DNA of 64,000 nt from Petunia secreta (Eukaryota > Streptophyta > Magnoliopsida > Solanales > Solanaceae): contig JARKIP010000065.1 in the NCBI GenBank assembly GCA_029990175.1, forward strand, positions 27,940,501 to 28,004,500, in the 5' to 3' direction. The notes below the pieces were generated by a model. That model did no database searches and was not told the DNA's origin. It saw only the letters and a list, made by a program, of their open reading frames with translations. The stretch's first letter is position 1. Each line of letters starts with the position of its first letter. Shown here in pieces: positions 1 to 11,590 of this stretch. Position numbers and translations under genes: made by a program.

Positions 1-2187
1 ACACCTTTGTTTAGTATGACCAGTTTGACCACAGAAAGTGCATAACATGTTGCAAGGTAGTCCCACATATTTGCTTTTAGGATTATATGGAGGCAAGGGC
101 TTCTTAAATCCTAAACCTTGTTTTCCTTTATTTTGATTTTCAAGAACCCAATGCATTGCTTCTGAAGACTTATTCCATTTTGTAAGCCTGGTAAGTTCAA
201 GTTTTGAGTTTTCAACCTTCTGATTTAACATCTTATTTTTTTCAATTTCTTTGTATAAAATCTCATTTGTCCTTTTCAATTCATCTTCCAGAAAGGTTTG
301 AACTTCACTCATAACTTGCTTACCATTCTTACTCTCTCTCAACTGACTACATTCTAATTCAAGCTCAGTGATCTTAGAGTTTGACACAAGAGTCTGTCCT
401 TTCATGATGGCATTTGTTTCTTCAAGCTCAATGTTCTGTTCTAGGAGACTCTTGTGCTTAGTTCTAAGATCACCCAATTCTTCAATTAATTTATCTTTTT
501 CAAGCTTTTCTTTTTCATATCCTTCAATCAATGTGGCTGTGATTAGGATTAGATTTTCAGAAGAGTATGTATGTAAAGTTTCCTTAAGATCAGATAAACA
601 TACCTCTGCTGAACTGTCAGCTTCCTTTCCTTCAGTTGCCATGAGGGCAGAGTCCTTCTTGGTGTTATCAGCTATGTACAACTCCTTCAGTTTCTTCCAA
701 ATCTCCTTGGCTGATTTACATTCCAGTATCTGTCCAAGCACATCATCTGTAAGTCCTCTTCTTAGATAGCCCTCAGCCTTGGAGTTTGCTTGTAGCCAGT
801 CCAGATCTTGTGGATCTAGTTCTTCTACTTTCTTGGGTACCAGGACTCCATTTGCTGCTCTCTTCACTGGAACATGAGGTCCTCTTTTCACAATTAGCCA
901 CAGACTATAATCAGTTGCCCGCAAGAATTTTTTCATTTGTTTCTTCCAGTAATTGTAATGAGTCCCATTGAACACTGGTAGCTTTGATGGATCTCTTCCC
1001 CATTTTACTTCAAGAGGATGTTCTTCGTCAGAACTAACATCCGTCATCCCTGCTAATGCTAGCGGTGAGTCATCGTCAGCTTCCTTCTCGTGATCAGATT
1101 CACTGTCAGTTGGTCCCCATGTGGCATAGAAAGCTTCCTTCCTTTTCCTTCGTTCTGCTCTGAAGTTTGGGGGCCGTCTTGACTTCTTTCTATCTACATC
1201 ATTTTCCTTTGTAGTTTCCTTTTCCTTTTCCTTAGCAGCTCTGTTCTTCATCCATTCTATTTCCCACATTGGGCAATCCATGACAGCATGATCCTTCTTG
1301 AAGCATTTGAAGCATCCAGAGTAGTCAGGACTGTCAACTATGTTCTTCCTGCTAGAGCTCTCCTTGTTCCCTCGTTTAAATCCTTTAAACCTTCCCAGAT
1401 TGAGTTTTTGTCTTAGAGCACTTACCATTGCAGCTTCCACTGATTGAAGATCAACATATTCATCAACTTCTTCTGTTGCTTCCAGTGCAAGGGTCTTTTC
1501 CTTCTTCGCTGCAGGTTTAGCCTTTGAGTCCTTCATCATCTCGTGCGTCTTCAGACTTCCAACCAGTTCTTCAAGCTTGATAGATTTTAAGGGTTTGGAT
1601 TCAATAATGGCCGTCATTTTTGGTTCCCATGCTTCAGGTAACACATTCAGGATTTTGTCAACCATCTCCACCTCAGGCAGTACCATCTCCAGAGATCTCA
1701 TTTCATTTGTAATCATGGTCAACCTGGTCATCATATCCTGAATCGATTCCTTCTCGCCCATAGTAAATAACTCAAATTGTCTCTTCAACATTCTTCTTTT
1801 TGAGTCCTTTACTTCAGTGGTTCCTTCGTGTGCGACTTGTAAAGCATCCCATATTTCCTTAGCCGTCTTATACGATGATACTCGATTGAACTCTTCTGGA
1901 CCCAGACCACATATAACCAACCGCTTGGCTTTGTGGTTCTTTTCGATCATCTTATAGTCAGACTCATCAAACTCTTCTTTCAGCTTAGGTTCTTTTGTGG
2001 CAGTGGTTCCTTCACCAACTACTTTGGTGGGAATCAGGTTTCCTTCAGAGACTATCAGCCAGAGTTGATAATCTTCAGCACATATGTAATTCTCCATCCT
2101 ATTTTTCCACCATGCGTAGTATTGCCCATTAAACTGTGGAGGCCTCAGAACCGACTGTCCTTCAGTAATAGTAGGCGGTGCACTCAT
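1..2187 (-). CDS. Ty1/copia gag polyprotein with duplicated gag module, partial
   Basis: I read this frame codon by codon from the ATG at 2187 to the window edge and found no stop in 729 codons, so the ORF is intact here and continues outside. It contains two similar modules in tandem. Module 1 starts near residue 12 (PPQFNGQYYAWWKNRMENY), followed by a UBN2-like helical region and a CCHC knuckle (CFKCFKKDHAVMDC, about 1281-1325). Module 2 starts near 1005 (LPVFNGTHYNYWKKQMKKFL), followed by a coiled-coil-like Lys/Glu-rich stretch and a second knuckle (CTFCGQTGHTKQRC) at 1-45. Known for the family: copia Gag packages element RNA into cytoplasmic particles and is followed by protease, integrase and RT, which would lie left of the window. 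The start is supported by the primer site and LTR directly upstream. The duplication could be functional or a recent fusion. Confidence 0.85.
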   Translation of the reverse strand, partial: MSAPPTITEGQSVLRPPQFNGQYYAWWKNRMENYICAEDYQLWLIVSEGNLIPTKVVGEGTTATKEPKLKEEFDESDYKMIEKNHKAKRLVICGLGPEEFNRVSSYKTAKEIWDALQVAHEGTTEVKDSKRRMLKRQFELFTMGEKESIQDMMTRLTMITNEMRSLEMVLPEVEMVDKILNVLPEAWEPKMTAIIESKPLKSIKLEELVGSLKTHEMMKDSKAKPAAKKEKTLALEATEEVDEYVDLQSVEAAMVSALRQKLNLGRFKGFKRGNKESSSRKNIVDSPDYSGCFKCFKKDHAVMDCPMWEIEWMKNRAAKEKEKETTKENDVDRKKSRRPPNFRAERRKRKEAFYATWGPTDSESDHEKEADDDSPLALAGMTDVSSDEEHPLEVKWGRDPSKLPVFNGTHYNYWKKQMKKFLRATDYSLWLIVKRGPHVPVKRAANGVLVPKKVEELDPQDLDWLQANSKAEGYLRRGLTDDVLGQILECKSAKEIWKKLKELYIADNTKKDSALMATEGKEADSSAEVCLSDLKETLHTYSSENLILITATLIEGYEKEKLEKDKLIEELGDLRTKHKSLLEQNIELEETNAIMKGQTLVSNSKITELELECSQLRESKNGKQVMSEVQTFLEDELKRTNEILYKEIEKNKMLNQKVENSKLELTRLTKWNKSSEAMHWVLENQNKGKQGLGFKKPLPPYNPKSKYVGLPCNMLCTFCGQTGHTKQRC

Positions 2188-2228
2188 TTTGATCCTTCTC
2201 AAGGTGTTAGCCTTACAAGAGAAGACCC

Positions 2229-2240
2229 GCTCTGATACCA
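2229..2240 (-). promoter_or_regulatory. primer binding site of the copia element
   Basis: The minus strand reads TGGTATCAGAGC, complementary to the 3' end of plant initiator tRNA-Met. It lies 2 bases from the LTR boundary and 41 bases upstream of the gag ATG, which fixes the element's orientation. Confidence 0.9.
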
Positions 2241-2242
2241 CT

Positions 2243-3144
2243 TGTTATACTTTAAGCACCTCCTAAGGACACTAGAAGGGGGGGGTTGAATAGTGTCCTC
2301 CGATTTTTGTTGTAAGAACCTGGTTCTTCCGTAGTAGACCAAGGTTCCTCAGTTCTCTTCTATGCAAACTATACTTAAGAACACGCTTCAAAAACATTCA
2401 CCAAGAACACAAGGATTTTACGTGGAAAACTCCTTGCTCAAGGGAGAAAAACCACGACCCACACTCTGGGATTTTGAATCACAATCCACTAACACAAGAG
2501 CAACGTTTCAGATTACAGACTCTGTAACCAAGGGGCTACACTCTAGACCCTAATCACTAACCAAAGCTAAACTCTAGCTTTTTCTAGTAATCACAAAGTA
2601 GTTTGCCTAATACATACGCTTCTGAAATAAGCTAATAGACAAAACAATGAACACTTGTAACAGAGACAACTTACAACTCGATGAACCTAGACAAGAGATC
2701 TAGACTCAAACACTCAGCATGCAAACCAGTTGTCTTCTTCAGTTTTCCAACGTAGACAGTTCTTCAGATCACCTCTATATGCTTTCGACTCTCTATTTGA
2801 AAAACTAATTGCGGCTGTTTCTTCTACTTGCTTTTATACAGGTCTTACAACCCTAGTTGAGTCCTGCTGGGAATTCTCTTAATTATGGCAATATCAGATT
2901 CGCAGTAACTCTTTTCCATGTTGAAGTCTAACTCTTGTCCACACTTCAAAGATACAGCCTGGACACCGCCTCTTTTAGCCTGACTAGGATACGTCAACAA
3001 CCACGCGCCACTACTCCTAGTTCCACAGGGATTTGCAACCCGTAATCTTTTCGATCAAGCGTGTCCTTCATCTCAAGGACAAGGTTCTTCTCCTGAACCT
3101 CAGTGTCCTTCTCGTTTGTCATACTTCAAAACCAGCTCTCAACA
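2243..3144 (-). repeat. 5' LTR of the SIRE-like copia element
   Basis: The LTR is bounded by TG at 2243 and CA at 3144; read on the minus strand it starts TGTTGAG and ends TATAACA next to the primer site. The motif aaggggggggttgaatag just inside the left end is typical of SIRE-type plant copia LTRs. A TATAAAAG box lies on the minus strand at 2831-2838. The right boundary is less certain, since it is inferred only from the CA end and the start of LINE sequence at 3145; the 3' LTR is outside the window. Confidence 0.7.
2831..2838 (-). promoter_or_regulatory. TATA box of the copia LTR
   Basis: TATAAAAG on the minus strand inside the LTR, about 640 bases upstream of the gag start. It is the expected U3 promoter position for transcription of the element. 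Confidence 0.55.
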
Positions 3145-4438
3145 GAGGAGCTTAATGTAGTGAAGGAATTCTTTGATTCTAATGGGTGGAATCAACAGCT
3201 TCTAGGTGATGTTTTACCAGATGATCTTGCTCAGCATGGCATTGATAATATCAAACCTGGTCAGGTCACTATGCCTAGAGATACTCCATGGTGGGAGCTC
3301 ACATCAAATGGTAAGTTTTTAGTTAAGAGTGCTTTTCACTATGTTAAGAACTAAAGGTGTTGTGCAGGATGACTTTAAGCTCATTTGGTTAAAGGGTGTG
3401 CCCTTTAGAGTGTCTTTTGTTTTGTGGAGAGCTTGGAAATCTAAACTACCTCTAGATACTGAATTGAAGACTATGGGATACAATTTTCCTTCTAGATATT
3501 GGTGTTGTGAACACCCAAAAGAAGAGACAGGAGAGCATCTTTTTGTCACAAATTCTATTGCCAAAAATGTGTGGAGTTATTATGCCAATGCTTTAGGATT
3601 TGTCATTCATGACTGGAGGTTCAAGCAAGTTATTGAGAAGTGGTGGCAATGCAAGAACAGACCTTGACTGAAGCTTCTTTGCCAAGCAGTTCCTGCTTTT
3701 GTTGTGTGGGAACTCTGGAAGAGGAGAAACACCATTGCTCCTGGGGGGAAGGTGTCCTTTAGAAGGCTGATTCATGAAATCTCCAAGAACTTGAATATGC
3801 TTTTAAGGGTGAGATATCCAGTGATCTCAAATGCCCCAGTCGACTGGCCTACTTTGGTGCATTTTCTTGAAGGTTATAGGCAGAAGTTTAGGTACACTAA
3901 AGTTCTTTGGAGGTTCCCAGCTTATGGCACTTTTAAGTGCAATACTGATGGTTCAAGTAGGGGAAACCCATGCTTGAGCTACTATGGCTTTTGTGTAAGA
4001 AATGATTAAGGTGATTTGGTCTTTGGAAAGGCAAAACTGATAGGGGAAGGCACCAATGTTAGAGCTGAGGCAATAGCCATTTTAGAAGCTATGAAATACT
4101 GCCTGGATCATGTTGCTGGACAAGTGGTAACTAAACCTGACTCTCTTCTATTAAAGATCATAATTTAAGGGTGTTGGGAAGTGTCTTGCTGCATAGCAAG
4201 TGTTATTGAAGAGATCAATGCTTTGAGAAGTAGGAGACAATTCAGTTTTGTGCATGTTCTTAGGGAAGGCAACAAATTAGCCGATCACTTAGCTAATGTG
4301 GCCTATGAAGTTGGAGAGAAAGAGTTCCATAGCTTCACTGAATTAGGGGTGCAAGGGAAGAAAATTCTTAATTGGGACAAGGTCCAGTTGCCAACATATA
4401 GGCCTCGATTGCTTAAGCATGGAACTGGAAATACTTAA
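3145..4438 (+). pseudogene. LINE (plant L1) ORF2 C-terminal part, zf-RVT and RNase H-like
   Basis: Plus-strand frames joined across stops and shifts give the C-terminal portion of a plant L1 ORF2. A zf-RVT region covers about 3300-3560 (WLKGVPFRVSFVLWRAWKSK, then a cysteine/histidine cluster WCCEHPKEETGEHLF). It is followed by an RNase H-like domain (KCNTDGSSRGNP near 3940, VLREGNKLADHLANVA near 4255). The endonuclease and RT core are absent because the LTR at 3144 cuts the copy abruptly. In-frame stops occur near 3352, 3665, 4007 and 4167. Known role of the family: cytoplasmic ORF2 protein acting in target-primed reverse transcription; this copy is dead. Confidence 0.8.
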
Positions 4439-5052
4439 GGAGGATGTACGTTTATTATCGAACAATGTTTGTTCATTTTGCAGGTACTCCATGATTCATT
4501 TGATGACAAGAGTTGTTGTTTGTTATAAAGGTTTTAATCTTGGAAGCAGTACATACACTTATTGTCACTCAGGATTAAGAAGTTGTCTATGCTCTCAAAT
4601 TCAACTTCACATGCTTTTCTACATTGTCCTAGAATTTGGTGCTGTCGTTAAGTCACCTATCCTTCATTTTGGTGTTGTTTGCATTATCAGTACAAAAGAA
4701 CAATTGGAGGCAGTGTGTAATTCATACTCAATCGACTGGCATTTGCAAGACTACATGAGCTTATATTTTTACATGTTATTCCTAGCAGCTAGTGCGCTAT
4801 GTGTTAAGTACTTTATTTTTGGGAAATATGTCTTTATATTGGTGGTATTAGCATGTCATTATGCTCAACCCAATTGGGGATATAGTTTTCAAGGGCAAGT
4901 ACATAGGTGTGCACTAGTTAGACATTATTTAGTTTGCACAAGTTGTTGTTTTTTGTTTGTAGTTTGTAAAGACTTGTTTATTTTGTTTTGGATTATTAAT
5001 AAAATTTGTCACTAAGCTCAAAGCTTAGTGATATTCGCTTAAAAAAAAAAAA
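4439..5052 (+). mobile_element. LINE 3' untranslated region and poly(A) tail
   Basis: Non-coding continuation of the LINE, ending in twelve A residues at 5041-5052 directly after a short inverted repeat (agctcaaagcttagtg). An open frame of 198 codons at 4419-5015 has no recognisable domain and is read as chance openness in the 3' leader. The tail fixes the LINE's orientation. Confidence 0.7.
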
Positions 5053-5856
5053 GACAGTAGGGGCATTGGCATGGCAGGCCCCTTCATGTTTTTTTTGATT
5101 GGAAAAAGGCTCAAGTTTTAGTTGTGTAGTATAGGGAACTCTAATCCTAAATGGTGTTAAAAGATTTGAACTATCTAACTATCTCATCCCAAAGTTTTGT
5201 ATGTTACACAATAGTCCATGTATAAAAGCTAGTTTTTTTCTGGCCATTATACCTAGATAACCCACTACTTCTTCCCTCTCTCCTCTCCCCCGTTTTCCCT
5301 CCATTTTTTCCCCATTCCATTCCCGCCCAAAATTCCACCATAGCTGCTGAGCTTCTTTTCCTAAATCGAAATAATCAAAATTCCACCATAGCTGGTGAGC
5401 TTATTTACTGAATATCCTTTCCAATTTTAGGCAATACAAGCTAAGACCACACACATTTAGGTTATACGGCTTTTCGTTAAATTTTCCAAATCTTGTCGTT
5501 TCTTATCCATTAAAGGGAAAATCTTATTCCTCTAATTTTAGTCGTATCAATCCAATCATCTCCTGTAGGTTTTTCCTCTAATTTTAGTCGTATCAATCCA
5601 ATCATCTTCTGTAAGTGTACTAACTGTAGAACATGTTTTTAGCTGTTTTTGTTGATTTGAGGTTGTTACGGATTCAGTTCCTCCAAAGATCATTTTGACG
5701 TTCCAATGGTCGTAACTGTAATTCCAAACATATTGCTAGCATTTTACACAGCGTATGTATTTATTAGAATTTTCACAGATAATGTTCGAAATATCCTGCA
5801 AGGATGTTTGAGCGTTCTGTTAGCAGTTTGGAACATCTTGCATTAAGCAATGAAAA
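5053..5856. other. spacer, left flank of the MULE locus
   Basis: No convincing gene. It holds a 46-bp tandem duplication at about 5529-5620 (unit starting cctctaattttagtcg), two near-copies of aaaattccaccatagctg at about 5330-5400, and several gttc/gaac half-palindromes. The last 25 bases before 5857 (ggaacatcttgcattaag...) recur at 15528, showing that this flank is continuous with the sequence right of element A. Confidence 0.6.
5852..5856. repeat. target-site duplication, element A (left)
   Basis: GAAAA immediately before the TG end of element A; the matching copy is at 15458-15462. Confidence 0.85.
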
Positions 5857-8800
5857 TGACACGACCCGAAATCCGGTTAGGCCGTGCGGGCACCCGACAT
5901 CCTCTCCTAGACCCGTCGGGCGAACCCTCACCAATTAAATCAGGAAAATAAATATAACAATTCAAAAATGAGGACAAGACTTAAAAAAAATCACAGACAT
6001 ACTGATACCTCCAAGCTGTACAAAAGAAATTACAGCTGACTACCCAATATACTAGGTTTAGGGCTATCCAAACTAGACATCTAAGAGTACAAAAGAAGAC
6101 AAATACCTCCTGAAGGGAGCAAAATGAAACTGAAATAACAACCAATAAACTGGTGGCCATCCGGAATAAAAGCTGGCTCACCCTGACAGCTGAAGTCGTC
6201 TTCGCTCCTTTACAACGTGGCGAACTCAATCCTGGAGCGAACCTGCCGAAATGAAATAGATAGACAAGAAACAAACAACAAACAAGGGTGAGTCAAAAGG
6301 ACTCAATAAGTGGGGCAGACTAGCCACCTCAAAGAGTAGGATAGCTAGCCAGGGAGAAGAAATTGATAAACCAAATTCCTCTTATTTAAATTATAAAAAG
6401 GCAGAGCCAGATAATAACCGAAAACACGTATGAAACCATAAACTCAACTAGGGATACGAGCCAGAAACATATCAACAAATAAGCAATGCACATATAAGCA
6501 GGACAGTAGTCATGTATCGTAAGTATACCCAATGGTATGATGAGATGAAATGAAATGAAATGTGATGCAAAGGGTCACATGTGCCCATAATCCCATCCCG
6601 AAGCGGAATACTCCTGCATTCGGGGGGAATCCAATATGATAACAAACTGGAGCGGAATACTCCTGCTCCTGGGGCGGAATACTCCTGCACCCGATATAGT
6701 ATAAACCAGAGGCGGAATACTCCTACACTCTCCTGGGGTGGAATACTCCTGCACCCGATATAATATAAAGCTGAGGCGGAATACTCCTGCACTCAATATC
6801 TTAAATAAGAGCAGAATACTCCTTCTCCTGGGGCAGAATCCTCCTACCCTCAATATGATACAATGGAGCGGAATCCTCCTGCTCCTGGGGCGGAATCCTC
6901 CTGCCCTCAATATGATACAATGGAGCAGAATCCTCCTGCTCCTGGGGTGGAATACTCCTGCACCCAATATGATATGCAATGTAATGCATATGAATGACAT
7001 ATAATGCGTATGAATGCAATGTGATGCAATAATAACCATTCACCGGGTGGGATTCTCATCGACAGCCGGGGAGTAGATGCCGACTCACAGCCACAGTATA
7101 ATACTCAGATCCTCAATGCAATACCAACAACAGGACGTAACATATAATATGCAATGTAAATGCAAAGCTAATGCGTAATGAGTACGCCTATCGGCTGCTA
7201 CACAGGTAAGGAACACGTGGTATAAAATCCACGAGGCTAGGTGCCTCCAAAGAAATGGATATGAACACTTACCTCTTCCAAAAGTTAGCACTGCTAATCA
7301 ACAACCGCTTTATCCTTTGGTTTCCTTTACCAAACGATCCCACTCTATTCAATAAGCAGAAAAATATATCAAATTAAGCTAAGGGCTTCATTCCTCATAT
7401 CTTAGGGCAATCCGGTTAGGAACCTGATACCCACGCGACCGGACTGTGTGTCCAATGTCCAGCCTCTATGGGGGACTCCAAATCACACATAACATGATCA
7501 CAATATAAGTATAAGCATGTATGAGGCATAAAACATGTGGCAACAATAGATATGGACTCAAAGGAATGAGAAGAAAACTCTGGGCAGAATTATAGACACA
7601 ACCTAGAACTCAGAATTTGTCCAACTCTTTGAATTTCCATAAAATTTTCGGCAGAGTTTCCCCTAAAACTGGATGATCCGCAAAAATAGAACCAGCATTA
7701 TACTACACACGGGAATGGATACCCGGATAAACTGATAACATAAACATGTTAAATGGATAACAAGATGAGACGAGTGGATGACATAACAAATCCGCAGTTA
7801 GAATGTCTGGACAGCACCATTGTCCTGTCTTTCGACCTAATTTTCAGAGTGTAGATCAAAGATATAGATTTCATGGTCTTCATGAAAGTTTTAGATATAT
7901 GTCTTAGGGTTCTGTGGATTCTTAAATAATCGAAATATCAATTTTGTACGAAGAGGTATGATCAATATACTAAATACTGTCCAAAGATCAATACAATTTT
8001 TCCAGATTATGAAACGTTTTGTCTTGCTGATTTGAACGTCTTTCACCTTGGGTTTTAGTGCCAAATTAAGTATATACAAGGTTACCTTGATTATATACAA
8101 GTAACCAACAAGAAAAAACAGGTTTGGAACTAAGAAAAACTTCAAAAGCTACAAGATACATGCCTTGCCAAAAGAAAGGTCTAGTCTTACATACCTTTGA
8201 TGTTTCTTACTTCTAAGCCTCGTTTCCTTTGAATTCCATACCTTCTAAACCTTAAACAAGCTATAATACAGAATTTAGGCACTTTACTTAGCCATGAAGT
8301 AATTCTAAAACTCAAGCAATAGACGAAATTGAAGTTAGCATAACGTTACCTTAATCGCATAGAGCATTTTGACGCAATTTGTCTTCAATTTCGAGTTAAG
8401 ATTGACGTCTATCTTTAAAAATCATAAAATTTTCTCAAAACTAAATGAAAGAACTGTTTCTCTCTTTATATTTCTGGAAGTTGACGAGATATAAAAGGAA
8501 TTTTCCTTTTATACTTGAAACAGTTCAGTTTTAGTCCTCTTTTACGCTTATGTCCCTCTTTCTGGCCTGATTTCTGATGCCCATATCTTTTTATCTATAC
8601 GTTGTATGAACAAACCGTCAAAAGTTTTGGAAACTAAACTCCAAGGCCTTCAATTTGGTATATGATATTTCCCAAAAAGAGGATATTTCCCAAAAAGACC
8701 TCATATAAAACACGAAATTAACTACTTAAAAAGCTTCGTTACAAGGCAATTTGTTAGTCGGTTTTTCCGCAACTTAAATCCGATTTTTCCAAAACTTTAT

Positions 8801-8912
8801 ATTCAACATATAAGCATCATATATGGTCATATTATGACTTTAAACTCACTTAAATCATTCTTAACATGTCTATAGAATGATATACGTCACTTTGGACATA
8901 CGGGGTGTAACA
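5857..8912 (-). repeat. Element A 3' LTR
   Basis: Plus-strand ends TGACACGACCC and GGGGTGTAACA; minus-strand reading TGTTACACCCC...GGGTCGTGTCA. It is 3056 bp, has an internal minisatellite at 6591-6968, and contains a single copy (about 7018-7075) of the 54-bp unit that is multiplied in element B. Confidence 0.85.
6591..6968. repeat. minisatellite in element A 3' LTR
   Basis: About a dozen irregular copies of a unit built on gcggaatactcctgctcctg, separated by segments such as ccgatatagtataaacc. The same array is at 13190-13553 in the other LTR. Reading frames through it on both strands are repeat artefacts. Confidence 0.8.
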
Positions 8913-8925
8913 ATCTTCCCCCGTT
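8913..8925 (-). promoter_or_regulatory. polypurine tract of element A
   Basis: Minus-strand AACGGGGGAAGAT abuts the LTR start TGTTACACC. This is the expected plus-strand primer for reverse transcription. Confidence 0.7.
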
Positions 8926-9360
8926 AGGAACATTCGTCCTCGAATGTTAAATGAAGTACGTAGAAGTATTAAGCAACGATCTGTTTGTAGTAGTGAAGAC
9001 ATGTGATAGGTCCAATTATTTAACTTTCGGAATTTTAGCGGAAGCTAGCCGAACAACCTCGAAATTCACTTTTGAAAAAGCACAAAAGTCACAAATAATC
9101 ATACGAACCTAACGGCTCTTTCAGATTTTGAATCGGAGCTCGTTTACCAAAACCGAGCTCGAAAATCTCTTTTTTGTATTTATCGACAATAAAAACTGAA
9201 ACCTTCTTCCGATGCCTACGAAACGAGGTCTGATTTAGCTCAAATTTTACAGACAGGTCCTAATGGACATTACGAAGTTTTTTTTTTAATTATCGGTACG
9301 CCAATTGGAGTCCTAACTACCGAAACGACTAACCGAGGTCGTTTCATTCTCCTCCACTTA
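8913..9360 (-). repeat. relic U3 stub and relic polypurine tract inside element A
   Basis: On the minus strand, a second purine tract (TAAGTGGAGGAGAA, about 9347-9360) is followed by TGAAACGACC starting at 9346. This is the same junction as the 3' LTR start of element B at 25505. The 434 bases from 9346 to 8913 align by eye with the first 350 or so bases of that LTR (for example CCGTTAGGTTCGTATGATTA in both). The live LTR of A starts only after this stub. Confidence 0.75.
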
Positions 9361-11229
9361 AACTCTTGTTCGTCCTCGAACGAGCCTAAGTTTAAAGAAA
9401 ATTCCGCACAGTTAACAAAAGAACATTCACGACCTTCATAAGCTACTCCACGGACATTATCTCATGATTGCAGAATCAGAATTATAACACGAACACCAAA
9501 CTCTTGGAATAAAACATATTTGGATAATATGATAACATCATTGTCCAACTTATTCGGACTAAGCTGACCCTTTCTCGATCATGAGAGAAGAGTTCTATAT
9601 TTTCAAAATAAAGATACATGCAACTCTTGATGGGCTAACATGATTCCACCAACGAATCAGCTCGTCGATATACTTCCGATACAGAACAGATCGATGAAAC
9701 AAAGAATTAGCTTACGCTTCAGCAATGCCTTAGAGATTTAATATTATGATTCGGTATCAATTGGAGGAAGACTCCTCCACTTAGAGCATAAACTCATACA
9801 AATAATTTGAATAGAAATAGTCATCCTCGTACAACCTGCAGGATTGAGGAAGACTTAGCTGAGTAGAGAACGCGGCTCAGACCTGAGCTACCAAATTACT
9901 CTCTCGAGTTGCAAAACAGCTGCAACTCTCGAGTTCACAACTCCATACATTTTCTATAAGCACCACCGTCTGATGGATCAAATCAAAGGTCAAATGATGC
10001 CTCTCATTACCGTTAGTATCCTTGAAAAACAACCATGTGCTTACCCTGCCACCTTGACACGCACTCTGGCTCAGCACAGGGAACATCACAAGAGGCTACT
10101 GGCCGCCTAAGCTTACCAGTGTTGGACGAAGAAGAGATGGCAATAGATTGAGGATAAAAATAATTAGAGCTTTAAGAAGCTCTTCTTCTTATTTATTTGG
10201 CTACCAGAGCTAGACTACTTACGAGTCAGGCTAACCGAAGAATCGCAATTGAAGAAATAGATATTAAATGAGCTTTATGGAACAAAATGTATGTCAATTT
10301 AACCTTCTCATAAGAAGAAACTCCAATAATTTATCAGTAAACTCTTTTATAACTGAGAGAAGCTCATGGAATAACATGACTCTACTAGCATCTTGAACCA
10401 AGAGGAGACACGTAGATCGAGTATCACTTACAAATCACTATACACCAGAAGAAACAATATCACTTTCTGATTGTGACGGATAAGAATCCCATCATCCTAC
10501 CGACACTGTGTTCCAAAGAGAGGTAGACAGACTTGACATTATAACAGAATGAGGCACAACAAGATTCCAAGCAAACAATACCGATACTCACTCAGAAATT
10601 TCTCACATTTAAACCAGATAAACTCGTAGGGTCATCATAAATGCCAGGGATAAATCATACAAGAAGCTCACCCCTCTACCGCAACAGATTCTTAATAGAA
10701 ACGCCATCCCAGGAAACTATGGAAATATGATAAGACAATCATCTCCAAATCGATCAGAAAAATCAAAGCTTACACACATATATGTGAGCTAGAAATACTT
10801 GGGTGTACTACATCGAATACCTCAGCATCCTGCCAGACTGACAGTTCATTGAACTGCCTCTACAGCTGAGTTGAGCCACTACCCTGATAATCACCTTCTG
10901 AAGAACCAATGCCACCATGCTCTCAACCTCTACTGGACGGTGGAATTTCTCCGGCTGATTGAGATCCAAATGAAATCGCCTGCAATTATACAGGTGCCTG
11001 ATGACGAGAGAAAAGACGACTGCCTACTTGCCCGAGTAAGGGAGAACTCCAATAAAGATGACAGACTCGCGATAATGATAATACCTTTTCAGTGAAAATT
11101 GAAGCTGGACAGATTGTTGAAAGCTACAAAGAGAAAGCTGAGTCTAATATTGATGAACTACCCGCGCACTCTAAGAATCACGTGATACAAATTGAGATAA
11201 TCTGGAAGGTGTCCTCCTAAAATAATCAG
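9361..11229 (-). other. degenerate internal region of element A
   Basis: No intact frame. The sequence parallels the plus-strand internal region of element B (for example the block around 9838-9960 against 24930-25020). No RT or integrase signature was found. The short plus-strand frames at 9877-11095 have no domain. Confidence 0.6.
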
Positions 11230-11590
11230 AACTCTTACCTCCAAATGAGGTACCATGGTGCCCACCAGGGCCGCGGGATCTCTTGCTCTCCTGCTCTAAC
11301 TTATGGTATGCCTAATATCTCTGAGCAATATCAATAACAACATCAAATGAAGTCCCAACCTCGATTTCTCGAGCCATCTGGGATCTCAAGGAAGGAGAAA
11401 GGTCACCAATAAATTTTTGAACATTCTCGGAAGGCTCATGGACTAGTTCTAATGCATATTCAGCCATTCTATACAATTCAATCTCATATTCTGAAACCAA
11501 TAGGCTAACCGACAGGCTACCCTGTCCAATCCACTCGAACTGGCAACACTTTTCATCTCGTTCGCTACTCGAAAGGAACTTTTCCATGAA
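11230..11590 (-). pseudogene. gag fragment of element A
   Basis: A minus-strand frame of 91 codons at 11587-11312 matches the Ty3/gypsy retrotransposon gag domain in character (EYEIELYRMAEYALELVHEP, then LSPSLRSQMAREIEVGT). It continues after a stop as a Gly/His-rich tail (GPGGHHGTSFGG) near 11250. In an intact relative this is the capsid-like part of Gag. No zinc knuckle remains readable. Confidence 0.7.

Noticed and set aside
2229..2240. tRNA-Met-like sequence (also 12428 and 22442)
   Set aside because: Only 12 bases matching the tRNA 3' end, each beside an LTR: primer sites, not tRNA genes.
4419..5015. 198-codon plus-strand frame
   Set aside because: Lies in the LINE 3' region, Cys/Phe-rich without a domain; judged chance.
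6472..7043. Overlapping frames with CRSIPP/GVFR-type repeats
   Set aside because: Translations of the LTR minisatellite of element A; the same occurs at 12904-13691.
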